Assembly (NCBI GenBank): GCA_009809945.1
Contig: WTPW01000157.1
Coordinates: 261,489-325,488 of the forward strand
Origin: Gigaspora margarita
Taxonomy: Eukaryota; Glomeromycota; Glomeromycetes; Diversisporales; Gigasporaceae
Direction of reading: 5' to 3'
DNA: 64,000 nt
Made by a program: the position numbers and the translations under genes. Under the pieces are notes generated by a model. It did not search any database and had not been told where the DNA came from. It saw only the letters and a list, made by a program, of their open reading frames with translations. Shown one piece after another: positions 24,132-37,122 of this stretch (positions are counted from its first letter, which is position 1; each line of letters starts with the position of its first letter).

Positions 24132-25739
24132 AGATAAGTTTAAATGTTTTTAAATAATAGGATAATAATTCGAAAATATGTAAAATGTTTGAAGATTTTT
24201 AAAGGTAAAATTAAATGCACAAAATAAGTGAAGTATGGCAGTATAGAATTTTTAAAGAATATTTATGAAAATGAATAGGAATAACATTGAAAAGAGGAAA
24301 TGCAAAATATCATCCATATTTAAATATTTTCAATTAAAATCAAAAAATTTCTAATATAATCAAATTGCTTTTGTATATTCATTAAAAAAAATTTTTTTAC
24401 TATATAAAAATATTCATTTAAAGCAATCAATCAAAATATTTTTTTATATTTAGATTTATAATACTTTTGAATTGTTCTTGATTAATAAACTATTCACGAC
24501 AATTGCTTTAAATGTTTTAGATTCTTTTAAATTAAATCTTATTTATACTATATTTAGAGATTAGCGAAGATTTTAATAAAAATTAATCCAATTTGAAAAC
24601 AAATGACCATTTATAGTAAATGCATATTGTACATTATTTTTTTGTTTAGTAAATGCATTCCTGATTTTTAATTTTATTTTTCATGTAATCAAATTTCTTC
24701 AATTAACAATATGCATGCTAATGTAATAATCTAAAATTAAGGGGTTTTGAATGTAAATATAAAAAGGTTTATTATACTTTTCATCTTGTTCATTATTCTC
24801 AAATTGCAAATACATAAATATATTAAATTTGGAAATTTGTTAACATAATTTGTGATAATTTCAAATAAACTGCGAATATCATTTGAACTCAGGTAGGTAA
24901 TCAATCAAAATATATATAAATTAATTACTTATTTTAAGATATATTTCTAATATATTAGACAATTTGATAATTTTATTATTATTAAAAAATTAAATTATTT
25001 TAAATTACTTTAATTATATTTAATTTAGATTTTTAATTACTTTTAAAATATTTCTATAATATTTGCAACAATTCAAAATATTCTTAATTACCGGTAGTTG
25101 AATTTTCAAAGTTTACTACCATCTATTATCTATATAATTTAGTTATAATTAATTTTATTTATTTCGCAAACATGCAAATATTTAAAGCTTATAATTTATT
25201 GTACTAATGATTGGCTTGCTAAACAGATAAAAATTTTAATTTTTTTCACTTCTAATGAACCCCTTACATATCAATTACTTTAGTACTTATAAATATATTA
25301 AAAACCCTGATTGCATAAAAATCTAGAATGCTTCTATATAACAATAGAATAATGCACAATATGCATGTTTATGAAAATTTCTTTAAATGGGCATTGTTTA
25401 ATTTCAAGCAGATTAATTTTTAAAAGTATATTGCTTATTCTAAATATAGTAATAAAAGGTTAAAAGAATAATAGTTGGATAGGGGCTAATACATTTAAGG
25501 AAGTCACTGTATTGTGCATTGTTTTAACTAAATAAAATTTACTTCAAAGTGATCAGGAGTTATTAAAAACATCAATCCAGTACTATAGCATTTAAAATAC
25601 CAATAAAGCGAAATATTTCTAATGTTTATAATATATTAAATAACTTGAATTTTATCAATAAATCATTATATTCTGGAAGTTACATAAGTAATATATAAAA
25701 AAATTTAAAAAAACCCCCAAAAAAACAAAAAATAAATGA
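24132..25739. other. A+T-rich spacer, nothing recognised
   Basis: No reading frame of note on either strand and no clear repeat boundary. Short ttaaat and aaatatttt motifs are those of the introns and spacers throughout the window. Confidence 0.5.
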
Positions 25740-26400
25740 AGTGAAACCATGCAAAAACTTGTGAAAGCTTGCAAAAACTTGTGAAAACTTGCAAAAATTT
25801 GCACCTAAATAAACCATTTCTCTAAAGAAGCATTTTTGGAAATTCTTGCAAAGTGTTGGAATCTGAGTTGGCTTGTAAAATCAAATTAGTGTTCATGCAA
25901 AGTGCCAAAAAGTTGTTGGTTTTCTTGTAAAAGGTTAATATTCTTGTAAAGTCAGAAAAAATTAAATAAAAAAAAAAGGAAAGAAAAAAAAATGAAAACA
26001 AAAAAAAACAAAACGAAATGAGAAACAATATAAAACTGAATAGAAGATCTAATTTATAGACAAAAGATTTAATTTTGATACATCATACAAAACTTCAAAG
26101 ATTTCAAAAATATGGTCCAATGATAACCCAGGTTACATATCTACTGATCCAGCTAGTACTAAAATATTTTGAAATATTTTGAAAGATATTTCGAATTCGC
26201 TTTCAAAATATTTCGAAAACATTTTCGAAATATTTTGAAATCTGAAATATTTCGAAATATATTGCGAAATATTCAAAAGATCTTGCAATATGCGAAATTT
26301 TTCGAAAGATTTTGCAGGTTTGCAAGATCTTTCAAAAGATATTGCTACTATAAATTTGCTAATATTAGAGGAAATACTAAGCTGACTGGATCAAATCAAG
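25740..26400 (-). repeat. Dispersed repeat R, copy 2 (inverted)
   Basis: Reverse complement of 13,082-13,700. The ttggcactttgcatgaaca block is at about 25,880-25,920, the ctggatcagtagat segment at about 26,136-26,155, the aatatttcgaaatat palindromes at 26,170-26,290, and it ends at ctataaatttgctaatatt near 26,348-26,366. LINE-2 begins within about 100 bp of this end. The apparent Phe/Arg-rich protein at 26,169 is translated repeat sequence. Confidence 0.7.
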
Positions 26401-26439
26401 AGAAGATAGCAGGTTTTGGAGAATTCATAGCACTCCTAA

Positions 26440-29400
26440 TAGGTGCCCCAGTTGTATATATGAATAGTGTGATATCTAAAATTGGTAGAGATATCATACA
26501 AAAAAAGATAACGGGTATAAAAAATATTGTTTATAGGTTTCATAATATTAAAGGTCAAAACCATATGGGCATAGATTAGAATTTTTAACGTTATGGGCAA
26601 CAAAGAAAAAATTAGATTTAATTGGAATTGCAGAAATGAATTTGAAAAAGAGGAAAGAAAAATTATAGCTAAGAATTTAAGAGATTTTAATAGCTTTTGG
26701 TCAAGTGTGGCATCAAACAAATATAAGGGTTCTGGTATAGATTTTCTTATTAGAAAAGGTATTAAAAAGCACTTGGGTAGAATAGAAAGATATAACAAAT
26801 ATTTAATTTAGGCTAAGTTCTTTTTTAAGAAATATAAATTATTGGTAATAACAGCGTATCTACCCCTAAATAAGGAAGAAAATGCAAAATTAATCTCAAA
26901 AAAAAATCAAAAAAGTAATCAATACACACAATGAAGACTGGCATATTATTTTAATGGGGACTTTAATCATATACCAAATAAGATACTAGATAAGTTCCCA
27001 TAGTCAAATACCTACAAAAGGTTCATTTTTTTTTGTGGCTAGAAGAAAAGCAATTGTGCGATGCTTTTAAAAAATTAAATCCACATAGTAGGAAATATAC
27101 TTGGAGTAATGGACATACAAAGTCACGTATTGACCAAATTTGGACATCAGAAGCTATATTGAAAAGAGTAATCAAGGCCGTAATTCAAGAAATAGAAACA
27201 ATTATGGGTAGTGATCATAATTTGCCTTTAGTAGAGCTTATTTTTAATTGAGACAATTTTTATACAGATGATAGATTAGAGATGCAAGTGGCAGAGTAAA
27301 CGTTATGAAAGTTAGATAGTGAAAACAGAAGGACTAAAAAAATTATTGAGCACGTTTGTGGAACATACTTAAAAAAAAGGTTCCAAACCATTCTATGAAG
27401 GAAGATAGTGAAAATTTAGATCAACCCATATGAAAGAAAGAAGTGAACTTAGATCAAGTCTAGAAGGCAATAAAGTCTTCAATTTGGAAGACAGCAGAGG
27501 AATTTTTGCTAAAACAGAAAGTTGGAGATAGAAAAGAAAGGAAGTTAGAGCTTAAAGAAGCAATACTTCAAAAAACAGCAAAGGATTTGGGGTATTTAAT
27601 TAGTATTATTAGAAAAAGCAGAAGCATGGTATAAATTAATACTTAGTTCAAAGTGGAATTGTAAAATCAGAAGTATTAATACAAGAGCAGGAACGAGCAT
27701 TGATGAAGTCAATATAACTCAGCTAAAAAATTGGTTGAATAAGGCAATCCTCTGGTGGAAGGCAATGGAAAGTAAGATTATTAGTGAGAATCAACTACAG
27801 AAAAAAAAAGAGATAAAGGCTTTCATAAAGAGAAGGTGTGAAATGATAGTAGATGAGCACAAGCAGATGTTAACAAGTATTCTTGAAAAACCTTGTAGCA
27901 AAGTAGCATTAGATAGGGTTTTAATAAAAAAGGAAGAAAGCTATAAGTTAGTTGTTGAACTAGAGGAAGTTCTGATAGAAATGGAAGAATATTTCAAGAA
28001 GCAGTTTAGGAAGAGAAATCCACACTAGGAACAATTGAGTGAGGATTGGAAGAGGGTGTACTAGCCTTTGAACAGAATTGAAGAGGAATGGTACAACACA
28101 GTTTTATCTCCAATAAGTTTGGAGGAGTGGATGCTAATGCCTAATGAAGTGAAATTAAAATTGGTCCAGGTATATCAAATGTAATATATAAGTTGATCAA
28201 GCAGGTGAACCACAGGGTCCAGTTTATCTTCAAAAACTTCACAAATCTTTGTTTAGTAAGGGGCTGTATCCCAGACAAGTGAAAAGTAGCACAAATTTAT
28301 ACAATACCAAAAGGTAAAGATTGGGGTTTGATCTTGGAAGGGTCAGACCGATCACATTGTTGAAAGATTTTTTCAAATGTGTGCCCTAAGTAAAAACTAA
28401 AAGATTAAGTAAAGTTTTTATTAAGAAAAGCATTCTACAAGGCCCAGATTTTGCTAGTTTGGCAGAAGACTCAACAGAGGAGCCTATTCATATATTAAAT
28501 GCGCTTCTTGAAAAGGCTCAAAAGAAAAAGAAAGAAATATAGCTCCTTTTTCAGAATATGAAAAAGCGTTTGATTCCGTTAGCCTCTTAATGCTAAAAAA
28601 GGCACTCCAAAGGATTAAGCTTCCACAAATTTTAATTAAGTTTATTATTAACTTGTACAAAAATAGGCGTATGAGAGTAATTACAAGCTATAGTCTTACA
28701 AAAGAATTTATAGCAGAGGATGGAATTGACCAGAGTAAGGTAATTTCTCCCCTAGTATAGTGTATTTTCTATGATCCCCTGTTAGAAAGAGTGCAAAGAA
28801 ATAAGGATCTAGATTTTACAGCTGAAGTAACCAATCTTAATAGAAATAGTATTGTAAAAAGTTTGTCCAGTATATGTAAAGCTGTTTTAGTGTACGTGAA
28901 CAATACTATAAGGATTGCTATAGCAAAAAAGCAAATAGAGAGAATAATTATGATAGCTGAACAGTTTTTTTTATTTAATGATATTAAAATAAATAGAAGC
29001 AAATCTAAGCTTGTGGTTATGAACTCAGTACTTCCATGTAAAGATAGAAGTATTATATTCTGTAAGACCAAACAACTAGCAGAAAGGAAGCTTTGTGACT
29101 TGAAGTTCTTGGGTGTTTATCTATTTACATCCAAAGAGTTAGAAAATATTAAACAAATAGCTAGAAGTATAGTTAGCAGGTTTGTATGTGTACTTGAGAA
29201 AAAGTGGGTTATAGCGAGCCAACTTAGTTATATAAACAATCAGGTTCTCCTTCCAAAGTTAGAATACATTTTACAGATTATAACATCTCAGAAAAAGAGT
29301 TGGAATTTATTCATCAACCACTGGTTTGTCTAATCAAAAGAAAGTTAGAACTTGCTCAAACTGCTCCAAATGATATCTTATGTTACAGAGATGTACTGGG

Positions 29401-32061
29401 TTTCAAATCTCTAGCGAGTACTTTATTAGCAAAACAAGTGATAAGCATACTTAAAAGATTGAATAGTTGTAAAACAGTAGGCCTCTTTGCAGAAATAAGA
29501 ATTAAACAAAGCACGATCAAAGCTAGTATTTTAAAGGATATGCAGAGCAGTTAGTTTTGTACTGATTTCATTAAGTAGTGGAGAGGAAACTTGACATGTA
29601 ATAAAATAGAAAAGTGTAAAGTAATTAATCTAAAATTTGAGTTAAGAAGTTATCAGGAGAAATGGGTAAAAGATAACTGGTTAATTATAGATCTACTTGA
29701 GGAAAAGATGGTAAAGCTCTTAGTAAAATCAAAAATTGATTTAGAAATTGTAAGCTAGAATCAAATCATAAACCCAACGAGAAGTGAATTAATAACATAG
29801 AAGCAAGTCAAGTTTGAAAGAGAAAAATTTAAAGGAGAAGGTTCCACGTTAGTTCTCTAGAATTGAAAAAGTAGTTTTGATGGGTTCTGATTCAAGAAAA
29901 CTAAAAGTGGAATACCAATTGGAGACAAAAAAGCATATAACCCCATCACTACAACTAGAGAGTATGCAAGCTAACAAAAGGGTCAAAGATTGGGTTATTG
30001 TTAAAAAGAAGAATTTGGACCAATTTTTGTTAGAATGAGAGACAAAAAGTTGAATTGCAAAACTCAAATAAATCATTGGTTAGAGGTACAAAAAGAAAAA
30101 GAATCAATTAGGGTCAAAAGATATAGAGGATATCATTTAAATAGTAAAGGAAAGGAAAATGACTGCCAGTTTATGATAGATAAAAAGAAATAAATAAAAT
30201 TATTAAGTAGGGTCTTTAAACAAGAAAATAGATAGTTCCTAATATTTTCTTTAAGTTACTACAAAGGATTCTTTTTAGCTGATGTTGCAGATGATCGTAG
30301 TGTTACAGAAGAAGCTTTTAAAGCATTAGAGATTAGACATTCCAAATTGGAAGTAATCAAAAAGCAGCATTTAGATAGAAGAATTAGTGACCTATTAAAA
30401 GACTTGGTTATAAAGAATATAGAAGAAAATAGAGGAGATTATTTGTTTTATACAGATAGTTCATAGTATAAGGAGGAAGCAGGGTTGGAAGATAGAATGG
30501 TGCTGCTTGGGTACAACTAAATAGGGAGGAAAGCTTGTTAATTTCACTAGGTAAAGTTAGAGTGGTTGATTGGCCTTCGTTGACAAGGCCAAAGTTAGTT
30601 GCAATTTTGTGTTTATTGTTAGTAACTAGATCATATGCAAGAGTCACAATCAAAACAGACAGTTCATTAGCAATCAGTAATTTTAAGAGTGTTTTGAAAA
30701 CATGGAGCTTTGAAAAGTTGCTGAAGTTAAAGAATAGATCAATTCTGGATAAGATCATAGAAGTAATTCAAGTTAAGGAAATTGTTCTAAATCTAATTAA
30801 AGTTAAATCGCATAGTGGTTTAGTCTAGAATAAAATGGCTGACAAACTTGTGAAGGAGGCTATGTGTTTGGAAGAGGAGCAGAAATGGACACCAAATCAC
30901 ACTACTCAATATAATGTCTTACTATATTAGAAAAACAAATTTATTGAGAAATGCTCACAGAAGTTTATCATGCAACTCAAAAGAAGATTCCATGAAGGAA
31001 AATATCTTATATCAAACAAAAGTTCTATACAAAGTTATAGCTTCAATAAAGGCAGTTGAACTGGTTATTTAGATGGGATAGACTGAGAGAATTAGAGGGT
31101 CAAGATATAGATTAATAGAGGACAGCTTTACACTTGTCTTATGTATTAAAGGCATCTTTCAGCTCCTTCCAATACTAGAAAATTGTATATATATAAACCA
31201 TGGCTATATGAATCTTCAAACTGTACTATGTTACAGAGGATATTAAAGAAAATATCAGTCACTTGGTATGATGTAGCTTGTTAAAAGAGCTTTGGCAGGA
31301 AGCAGAGTTGCAAGCTCTTAAAACAGAGTGGATGGTTCTGGGAGATGAATCAAGGTTTATGTTAAACATTGGTAATCTGGAAAAAGTTTTGTTAAATAAC
31401 AACAAAGAAAAAAGATGCAGAGAAAAAAAACAGTTGATTAGTGGTATTGCAGAAAGAGAAAAGTGGTCATAGCTGTACAGTTTGGGGCTTAGCAAAAAAG
31501 AAGCACTTTTTGTATCCATAGAGTTTTGTTTGTTCTTCAAGAAAGCTTTATTAGATCATTTGGAAGGAAAGATATAACTGGGTAATTAAATAGAAAAAAC
31601 TAGTTGGTATAAGTAGAACTATAAAAAGAAAGTGTTATAAGAATTTTATTATTCCAGCATGTTCTTCTGGATCAAAACCTTCCTCATCCATCATAATAAA
31701 AAATGATGATAGGAAAAGAAAAAAACAGGAACAAGTAGCTAGAGTAGCTACTCTGGTCAAAAACTCATTTTTACAACAAATTATGAGTACAAAGGCGGTT
31801 TGTTGGTGGGTGTATAAGTAGTTGAATAAGTAATGTAGTTTGAAGATAGCTGAGAACCTGGATATGTTCTCAAAGAAATATGTAAGTAACTTCACGTATG
31901 GCTTGGAGACTAACAAACATCAGTGCAATAACCATACCTGGGCACTAGTTAAGTTGCCAAGTATTAGCCTATGTTATAATTAAAATTAGTTTTTTTTGTA
32001 TTACTTTGTATATAAATAACATCTAATAAATTAGCACAAGGTTGTAAAGTGAAAAAAAAAA
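26440..32061 (+). mobile_element. LINE-2: 5'-truncated relative of LINE-1
   Basis: It begins within the endonuclease domain, just after dispersed repeat R, with no ORF1, and ends in an aaacatcagtgcaataacc motif, a cctgggcac motif and a short poly(A) run (about 32,051-32,061). These 3' landmarks match LINE-1. 5' truncation is typical of target-primed reverse transcription. It is more decayed than LINE-1, with many stops and frameshifts and substituted catalytic residues. The 5' edge and target duplication could not be fixed. Confidence 0.8.
26497..30890 (+). pseudogene. LINE-2 ORF2 remnant
   Basis: Recognisable in pieces. Endonuclease (about 26,540-27,250): FHNIKG, IGIAEMN, GDFNH, SRIDQIW and GSDHN. 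Reverse transcriptase (about 28,200-29,340): motif A reads QNMKK with Asp replaced by Asn (AAT, 28,555-28,557), and the active-site box reads YVNN instead of YADD (28,893-28,904). RNase H (about 30,440-30,860): TDSS, then RPKLVAIL where the catalytic Glu is Lys (AAG, 30,592-30,594), then KTDSS and NKMADKLVKEA. Stops at 28,540 and 30,464 (TAG) face TGG in LINE-1. This copy cannot have encoded an active polymerase in its present form. Confidence 0.8.
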
Positions 32062-32197
32062 TATGATGTAATTCAAAGAGGATATTTAGTTGTAGTCATT
32101 AAAGGAGGAGAAAAGAAATCTGAGTCTAATGTGTAGAAGAGAAGAAAGCTAGAGTTTATATATATTTTGAAAAGCTAATAAAATACTAATGATAATA

Positions 32198-32412
32198 TAA
32201 TATAAAACTATAAAATGATAAAACTGTAAAACTATAAAACTGTAAAACTGTAAAACTGTAAAACTATAAAACTATAAAACTGTAAAACTGTAAAACTATA
32301 AAACTGTAAAACTGTAAAACTGTAAAACTGTAAAACTATAAAACTGTAAAACTATAAAACTATAAAACTGTTAAACTATAAATAAAACTGTAAAACTGTA
32401 AAACTATAAAAC
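32198..32412. repeat. 8-bp minisatellite (aaactgta / aaactata)
   Basis: About 26 tandem copies of an 8-bp unit that alternates between aaactgta and aaactata in irregular order. It lies between the LINE-2 tail and the 3' end of a decayed gene on the opposite strand. The unit order could be a useful length and variant marker between strains. Confidence 0.95.
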
Positions 32413-32422
32413 TGCACTTTGG

Positions 32423-33156
32423 TCAAGCAACCCATTCTATAACATTTCTGTCCCCTTTAAGAATGAACTCTGTGAGTTCTTAGATCTAGTAACTTTCAAA
32501 GTCATTAGCAGATAATCTGGTCAAGTTATTGAAAGAGAGTTACTGAATATAATATAATCAAGAAGGATCTGTATCTTAAAAAACTTTGTAGGTTCACTTT
32601 GCTTGTTTTCACAAGTTATAAGTTCATCATATTCCAAGAGAGGTTTTAAAGAGTTCCTTAATTTCTTTAAAGATCTTAGAATCTTCTTTAAATTCTTCTA
32701 GAAGTTGTCCTAAATAGTAACAAGCTTCAAGAGTTTGAATTTTTTTTTCTCTTTGGCCTCTTTGGATCTCTTGGTTTAACTGATTTATTATTTTATTTAC
32801 TTGATCTTTTCATGCAAAAGTCAAGAGAGGACTTTCTTATAAAGAAGTATTTTGTTTATCTTCTGTTAGGTCCTTAATAAGTTCTTTAAGAACAGTATCT
32901 GTTTCTAGTACAGTATCTTGAGTTTTATTAGTTAGGGGTTCACTTGAGGATAGTAATGGAATTGTTTTTTCATTAACTGTTTCTGGTTCTTTCTGTGGTT
33001 CTATTTCTGCAGAGTGGCTCTGGTTCTGGTTTTCAATTTCTGTAGAGAACTGTACAGAGAGTAAGACATTTGTACCATCAGTTACTGTGACATAATTTCA
33101 CAGGTCAAAATCAAAAATATCACCAAATATCATATCATAATTGCCATAGGTGATTG
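32423..33156 (-). pseudogene. Gene W: decayed coiled-coil protein gene of unknown function
   Basis: One minus-strand frame can be followed for about 240 codons to a TGA at 32,423-32,425. Its N-terminal part contains IFGDIFDFDL, then TGA, then NYVTVTDGTN, followed by a Glu/Thr/Ser-rich low-complexity region, a basic helical part (INQLNQEIQRGQREKK), a segment TLEACYYLGQLLEEFKED and a C-terminal region containing NNLTRLSANDFESY. There are about a dozen internal stops, mostly TGA, including one in KQAK-TGA-TYKVF that could be a former CGA (Arg). The length of conserved frame shows that this was a real gene. The helix-forming C-terminal part resembles a domain frequent in Rhizophagus hypothetical proteins (from memory, unverified). 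Confidence 0.5.
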
Positions 33157-33904
33157 CAGGCTAACATGTTATTGGATATAAGCCAATTGATAGGGTATAA
33201 AAAAAGGCAATATTCTGAAGATTTTAGAGAGTTGTGTTACATGTTGGCCTGGTGCATAAAAGTAATATCCAAATATTGGTAAGAAGATTTATACAAGATA
33301 ATAGACAGATATTTTTAAGATATATTAAAGATAATTTAACGACTAGATATATCATAAGCTGATATTATGTCAGCTATTTAATAAAAAATTTTCATCTATT
33401 TGCACAATACAATACCGATATTTTAAATATTTTTCTGAAAATTAATTTATTATTAAAATATCACATAATATTTGTTGGATAATATAATATTGTATTAAAT
33501 ACAATTTTGGCTGAAAGCTTAAAGATAATTAGCAATTATAGGAAGATATTAAATTGGCTATTTAATTAAAATTTTATCATCTTTTATATGATATAATACT
33601 GATATAGTAAACTATGAGATTGCATATTTGATTTTCTAAGATGATTTTAGGGTAATATATTAATTTTATTAAAAAGATATTTGATTGATATAATATATAT
33701 ATAAATGATAATTTAATAAGATTTTTAATATATTGACTAATTTTATAATAATCTAGTACTTGTAATTAAGAAGATATATTACTGATAATATAAGTTGCTT
33801 TTATATATAAGTAATATATCAGCCTACCAATAACATAAAAATTTTCAATGATATATATCTGATAAAAATAAGTTGGTTTTTATATAAGTACTAGCATTTC
33901 GCCC
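33157..33904. other. A+T-rich spacer with degenerate repeats
   Basis: No gene was recognised. Fragments such as gataatataagtt and gtttttatataagta are diverged versions of the ~85-bp unit found at 35,914-36,235. Confidence 0.4.
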
Positions 33905-35011
33905 ATGTCTTCATCACAGAAACATAAATTTAAGATAAAATTAAAAAGTACATCAATTTGCAAACTGCAATAAATCAAATTAGGATTATTGCAATTTCTA
34001 TTATAAATTACTATAAAAATTCTGCTAACATGATCATAGATCAAAATTATGCTAGTTTTCATGAAAATTATAATAATTCCAATGTTAGTTACTGTAACCT
34101 CAATATATGAACAAAGGTAAGTTAATTTGTGTTAAAATTATTGTAATTTCTATTATATTACTGAAAAAATTCCACTACCAAATTTACTTGGCATATAATG
34201 TGTAGCTAAAAAGTTGTACAGAGGATATATTTGCTACCAAGTGAACTTAGTATATAGCTATAAGTTATTGTAAAAAAAAATTGTTACAAAACTTACTTGT
34301 TGTTCTAATAATATGAAATAGGCAAAGTTGAGATAGTTTGTATTGGAATAAAGTATTGTGATTTCTATTGCAAACTGTTGTAAAAAATTTTATTACAAAA
34401 CTTGCACGCCATTCCAGTAATAATAAAGGGTGAGTTAGTTGTATTGGGATTATTAAGATTCTAAAAAAAATTCTGTTACAATCTTACTTGATACACAATT
34501 TTGCGATTTCTATCATGAATTACGGTAAGAATTATGGTAAAAATCCTGTTACAACCTCCCTCACCATATCATGTGGTTAAAATTGGGTCAATTTGTATTA
34601 AGGGCATTGTTAGTAATTGTAAAAACTTTTATTACAAACCTTAGTCATTATTCCAGTAAAATACAGCATATTATTATGGAATAAGCCATAGTGGTTTATA
34701 TCGGTAATGATGAAATAGTGAATTAGTTTGTATTAAAGTTATTGTAATTTCTATTGTGAATTACTATAAAAATTCTGTTACAAACTTACCTAACAGATAA
34801 TACGTTTTAAGATTGAGTTTGTATTAAAATAATTGCGGATTATATCAAGAATTACTGTAAAAAATTATGCAAAACTTGCTCGTTTTTCTAGTAATCACAA
34901 TATGTAGTTAGAATTAGTTGGTTCATATTGAAATTATTATAGTTTTTTTTCATAAGTTACTGTTATAAACCTTACAATTCTGGTGATACACAATATGGGA
35001 CTCACTAATGC
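33905..35011 (+). repeat. Degenerate minisatellite array, arm A
   Basis: About ten irregular units of roughly 70-140 bp. Each has a core like attgtaatttctat(t/a), then aaaaattctgttacaaa, acttacttg, and attccagtaata. The same sequence in reverse complement makes up 41,805-43,450. Non-coding. Confidence 0.6.
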
Positions 35012-35712
35012 ATGTTATTAATGTTATCCATATCTCAATTAATTTTGAAGATATAATATATGCATAATGAAGTAAGATTATTTGCTAAATTTCAAAAATA
35101 TAAAGTATGCGAACGATTAAAAGTTAATTTTTTTAAATAATTATACAACTGATTATTAATTCATAGTATTAGAATTATGATAAATATATTATGACAAATG
35201 ATCATAATTACAGATTTAAATAGATTGTTATAACTGATCACAGTATTTTAAATTTTCTTATGCCCTGACCATGGTTTCATATTTTTTTAGATCATATTTT
35301 CGATTCTAATCCAATCAAAAATGTTAAAATGTACAAACCCAAAATTAAATGATATAGATAGATAGATAGATGTTATTAATGTTATCTATATCCCTGTTAA
35401 TTTTGAAGATACAATGTATGCATAATGAACAGAAGTCTATTTGTTAAATTTCAAAGATACAAAGTATGTGAATGATTGAAAGTTAATTCATAGTATTATC
35501 TTAAGAATTATGATGAATATATTATGACATAATTATGCAAATGATCATAATTACAGATTTAAATAGATTGTCATAACTGTTCACAGTATTTTAAATTTTC
35601 TCACGGCCTTATTATGGTTTTACATTTTTTTAGAACACATTTCGGTTCTAATCCAATCAAAAATGTTAAAATGTACAAACCCAAAATTAAATGATATAGA
35701 TAGATAGATAGA
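35012..35712 (+). repeat. Tandem duplication (~350-bp unit x2) ending in GATA microsatellites
   Basis: Copy 1 (35,012-35,370) and copy 2 (35,370-35,712) both start atgttattaatgttat and both end aaattaaatgatatagatag followed by (gata)n. A third, partial copy with aatcaaaaatgttaaaa lies at about 35,860-35,910. The (gata)n tract at each junction suggests expansion or unequal exchange at the microsatellite. Confidence 0.85.
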
Positions 35713-35913
35713 TTACAAATGATATAATATTGTAATGTTAATAAAATACGATAATGATTATAACATATATATAATAATGATATATAACACAATTATAATT
35801 ACATTATTTATTACAAATATTATTACAAAATACACTCAGATCATGTTCACAAACCAGGTCTAAGCCAATCAAAAATGTTAAAACCTACAAACTCAAAATT
35901 AAATAATATAGAT

Positions 35914-36235
35914 TGTATCGGCTTACTGATAATATAATTTTTTTAGATGATATATTACTGTTTTAAAAAGATAATTTATGTTGGTTTATATATGAGTATT
36001 GTATCGGCCTACTGATAATATAATTTTTTAGACGATATTTTACTGTTTTAAAAAGATAATATAAGTTGGTTTTTATATAAATATTGTATTAGCCTACTGA
36101 TAATATAATTTTTTAGATGATATATTACTGTTTTAAAAAGATAATATAAGTTGGTTTTTATATGAGTATTGTATCAGCCTACCGATAATATAATTTTTTT
36201 AGATGATATATAAGTTGGTTTTTATATACCAGGAA
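35914..36235 (+). repeat. ~85-bp tandem repeat, four units
   Basis: Units begin gtat(c/t)(g/a)gcctactgataa at 35,914, 36,001, 36,085 and 36,171, run through agatgatatattactgt and end aagttggtttttatat. The last unit is shortened. Two further units occur 16 kb away at 51,960-52,105. Confidence 0.85.
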
Positions 36236-37122
36236 CGTAGTTATGCAAATTGACGGAGTGTATAGTTACCTGCAATCTAGAATAATAGTTCACAAAATCT
36301 TGCATTTGATTGGATATTAAAAATCTATGATTCATATGTTTATGTACTGTGATGTAATAAAGTATACTGTTTATTTGTGTATGAGCATACCGGATTTGAT
36401 ATTTGTGCTACTCTGAGATAATCTATTTATTATATTAAAGCACAAAGCTATTTACCAATCAGAAGTTTCAACATAATATTTCCTATTTCGTAAATTTGAG
36501 TTGCTTGTGCCTTCAAGTGTGGCTGCAGAAACACCAACTAGATGAAAAACTGGATCACAACAAATGATCAGCAAAATCAATGCTAACAAAGAATCACACT
36601 GTAGTAATTAATTAATTAATTAATTATTATAATTATAATTATAAATATAATTATTATCATTATAAAAACAATCTAAAATAATTTGCACTCTAATCGACAA
36701 AAAACTAAATGCTAATTGGACTTTTATTCTTGATTTGATTGGATAACTCAGAACATGTGCACATTATATTATTGATGTAAAGTATGTTTGAACATTATTG
36801 ATTGGTCATCTTTCAGAAATGTGATCAGTGTTGTGGGAAAATTACAATATAGCACACATTTTCATCGACATAAAAATTGTCATAAATATTATTGCCGTAA
36901 TGCTAACATAATTTCGTAATGATGTAATGCCATAATGCCGTAATGCTAACAAACCACAAAGATAAAAAAATAATATTAATAAAAAATATTAGCAAATAAT
37001 ACTAGCGCTAAGAAAAAATTACATCCCACTAAAAATTTAGATGATTGTTTCAGAATATTTGTTGTCCAAATTATATGATAATTACTAATTTTTTTTAGCG
37101 ATTTCTATAGTTTGTAGTTTGA
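36236..37122. other. Spacer with short microsatellites
   Basis: No gene was recognised. Contains (ttaa)n / (ttataa)n runs at about 36,605-36,660 and a cluster of short gtaatgc repeats (about 36,885-36,955). Confidence 0.5.

Noticed and set aside
32198..32412. CRISPR-like array
   Set aside because: The regular 8-bp units have no spacers; it is a minisatellite in a eukaryotic context. None of the other arrays has the repeat-spacer pattern either.
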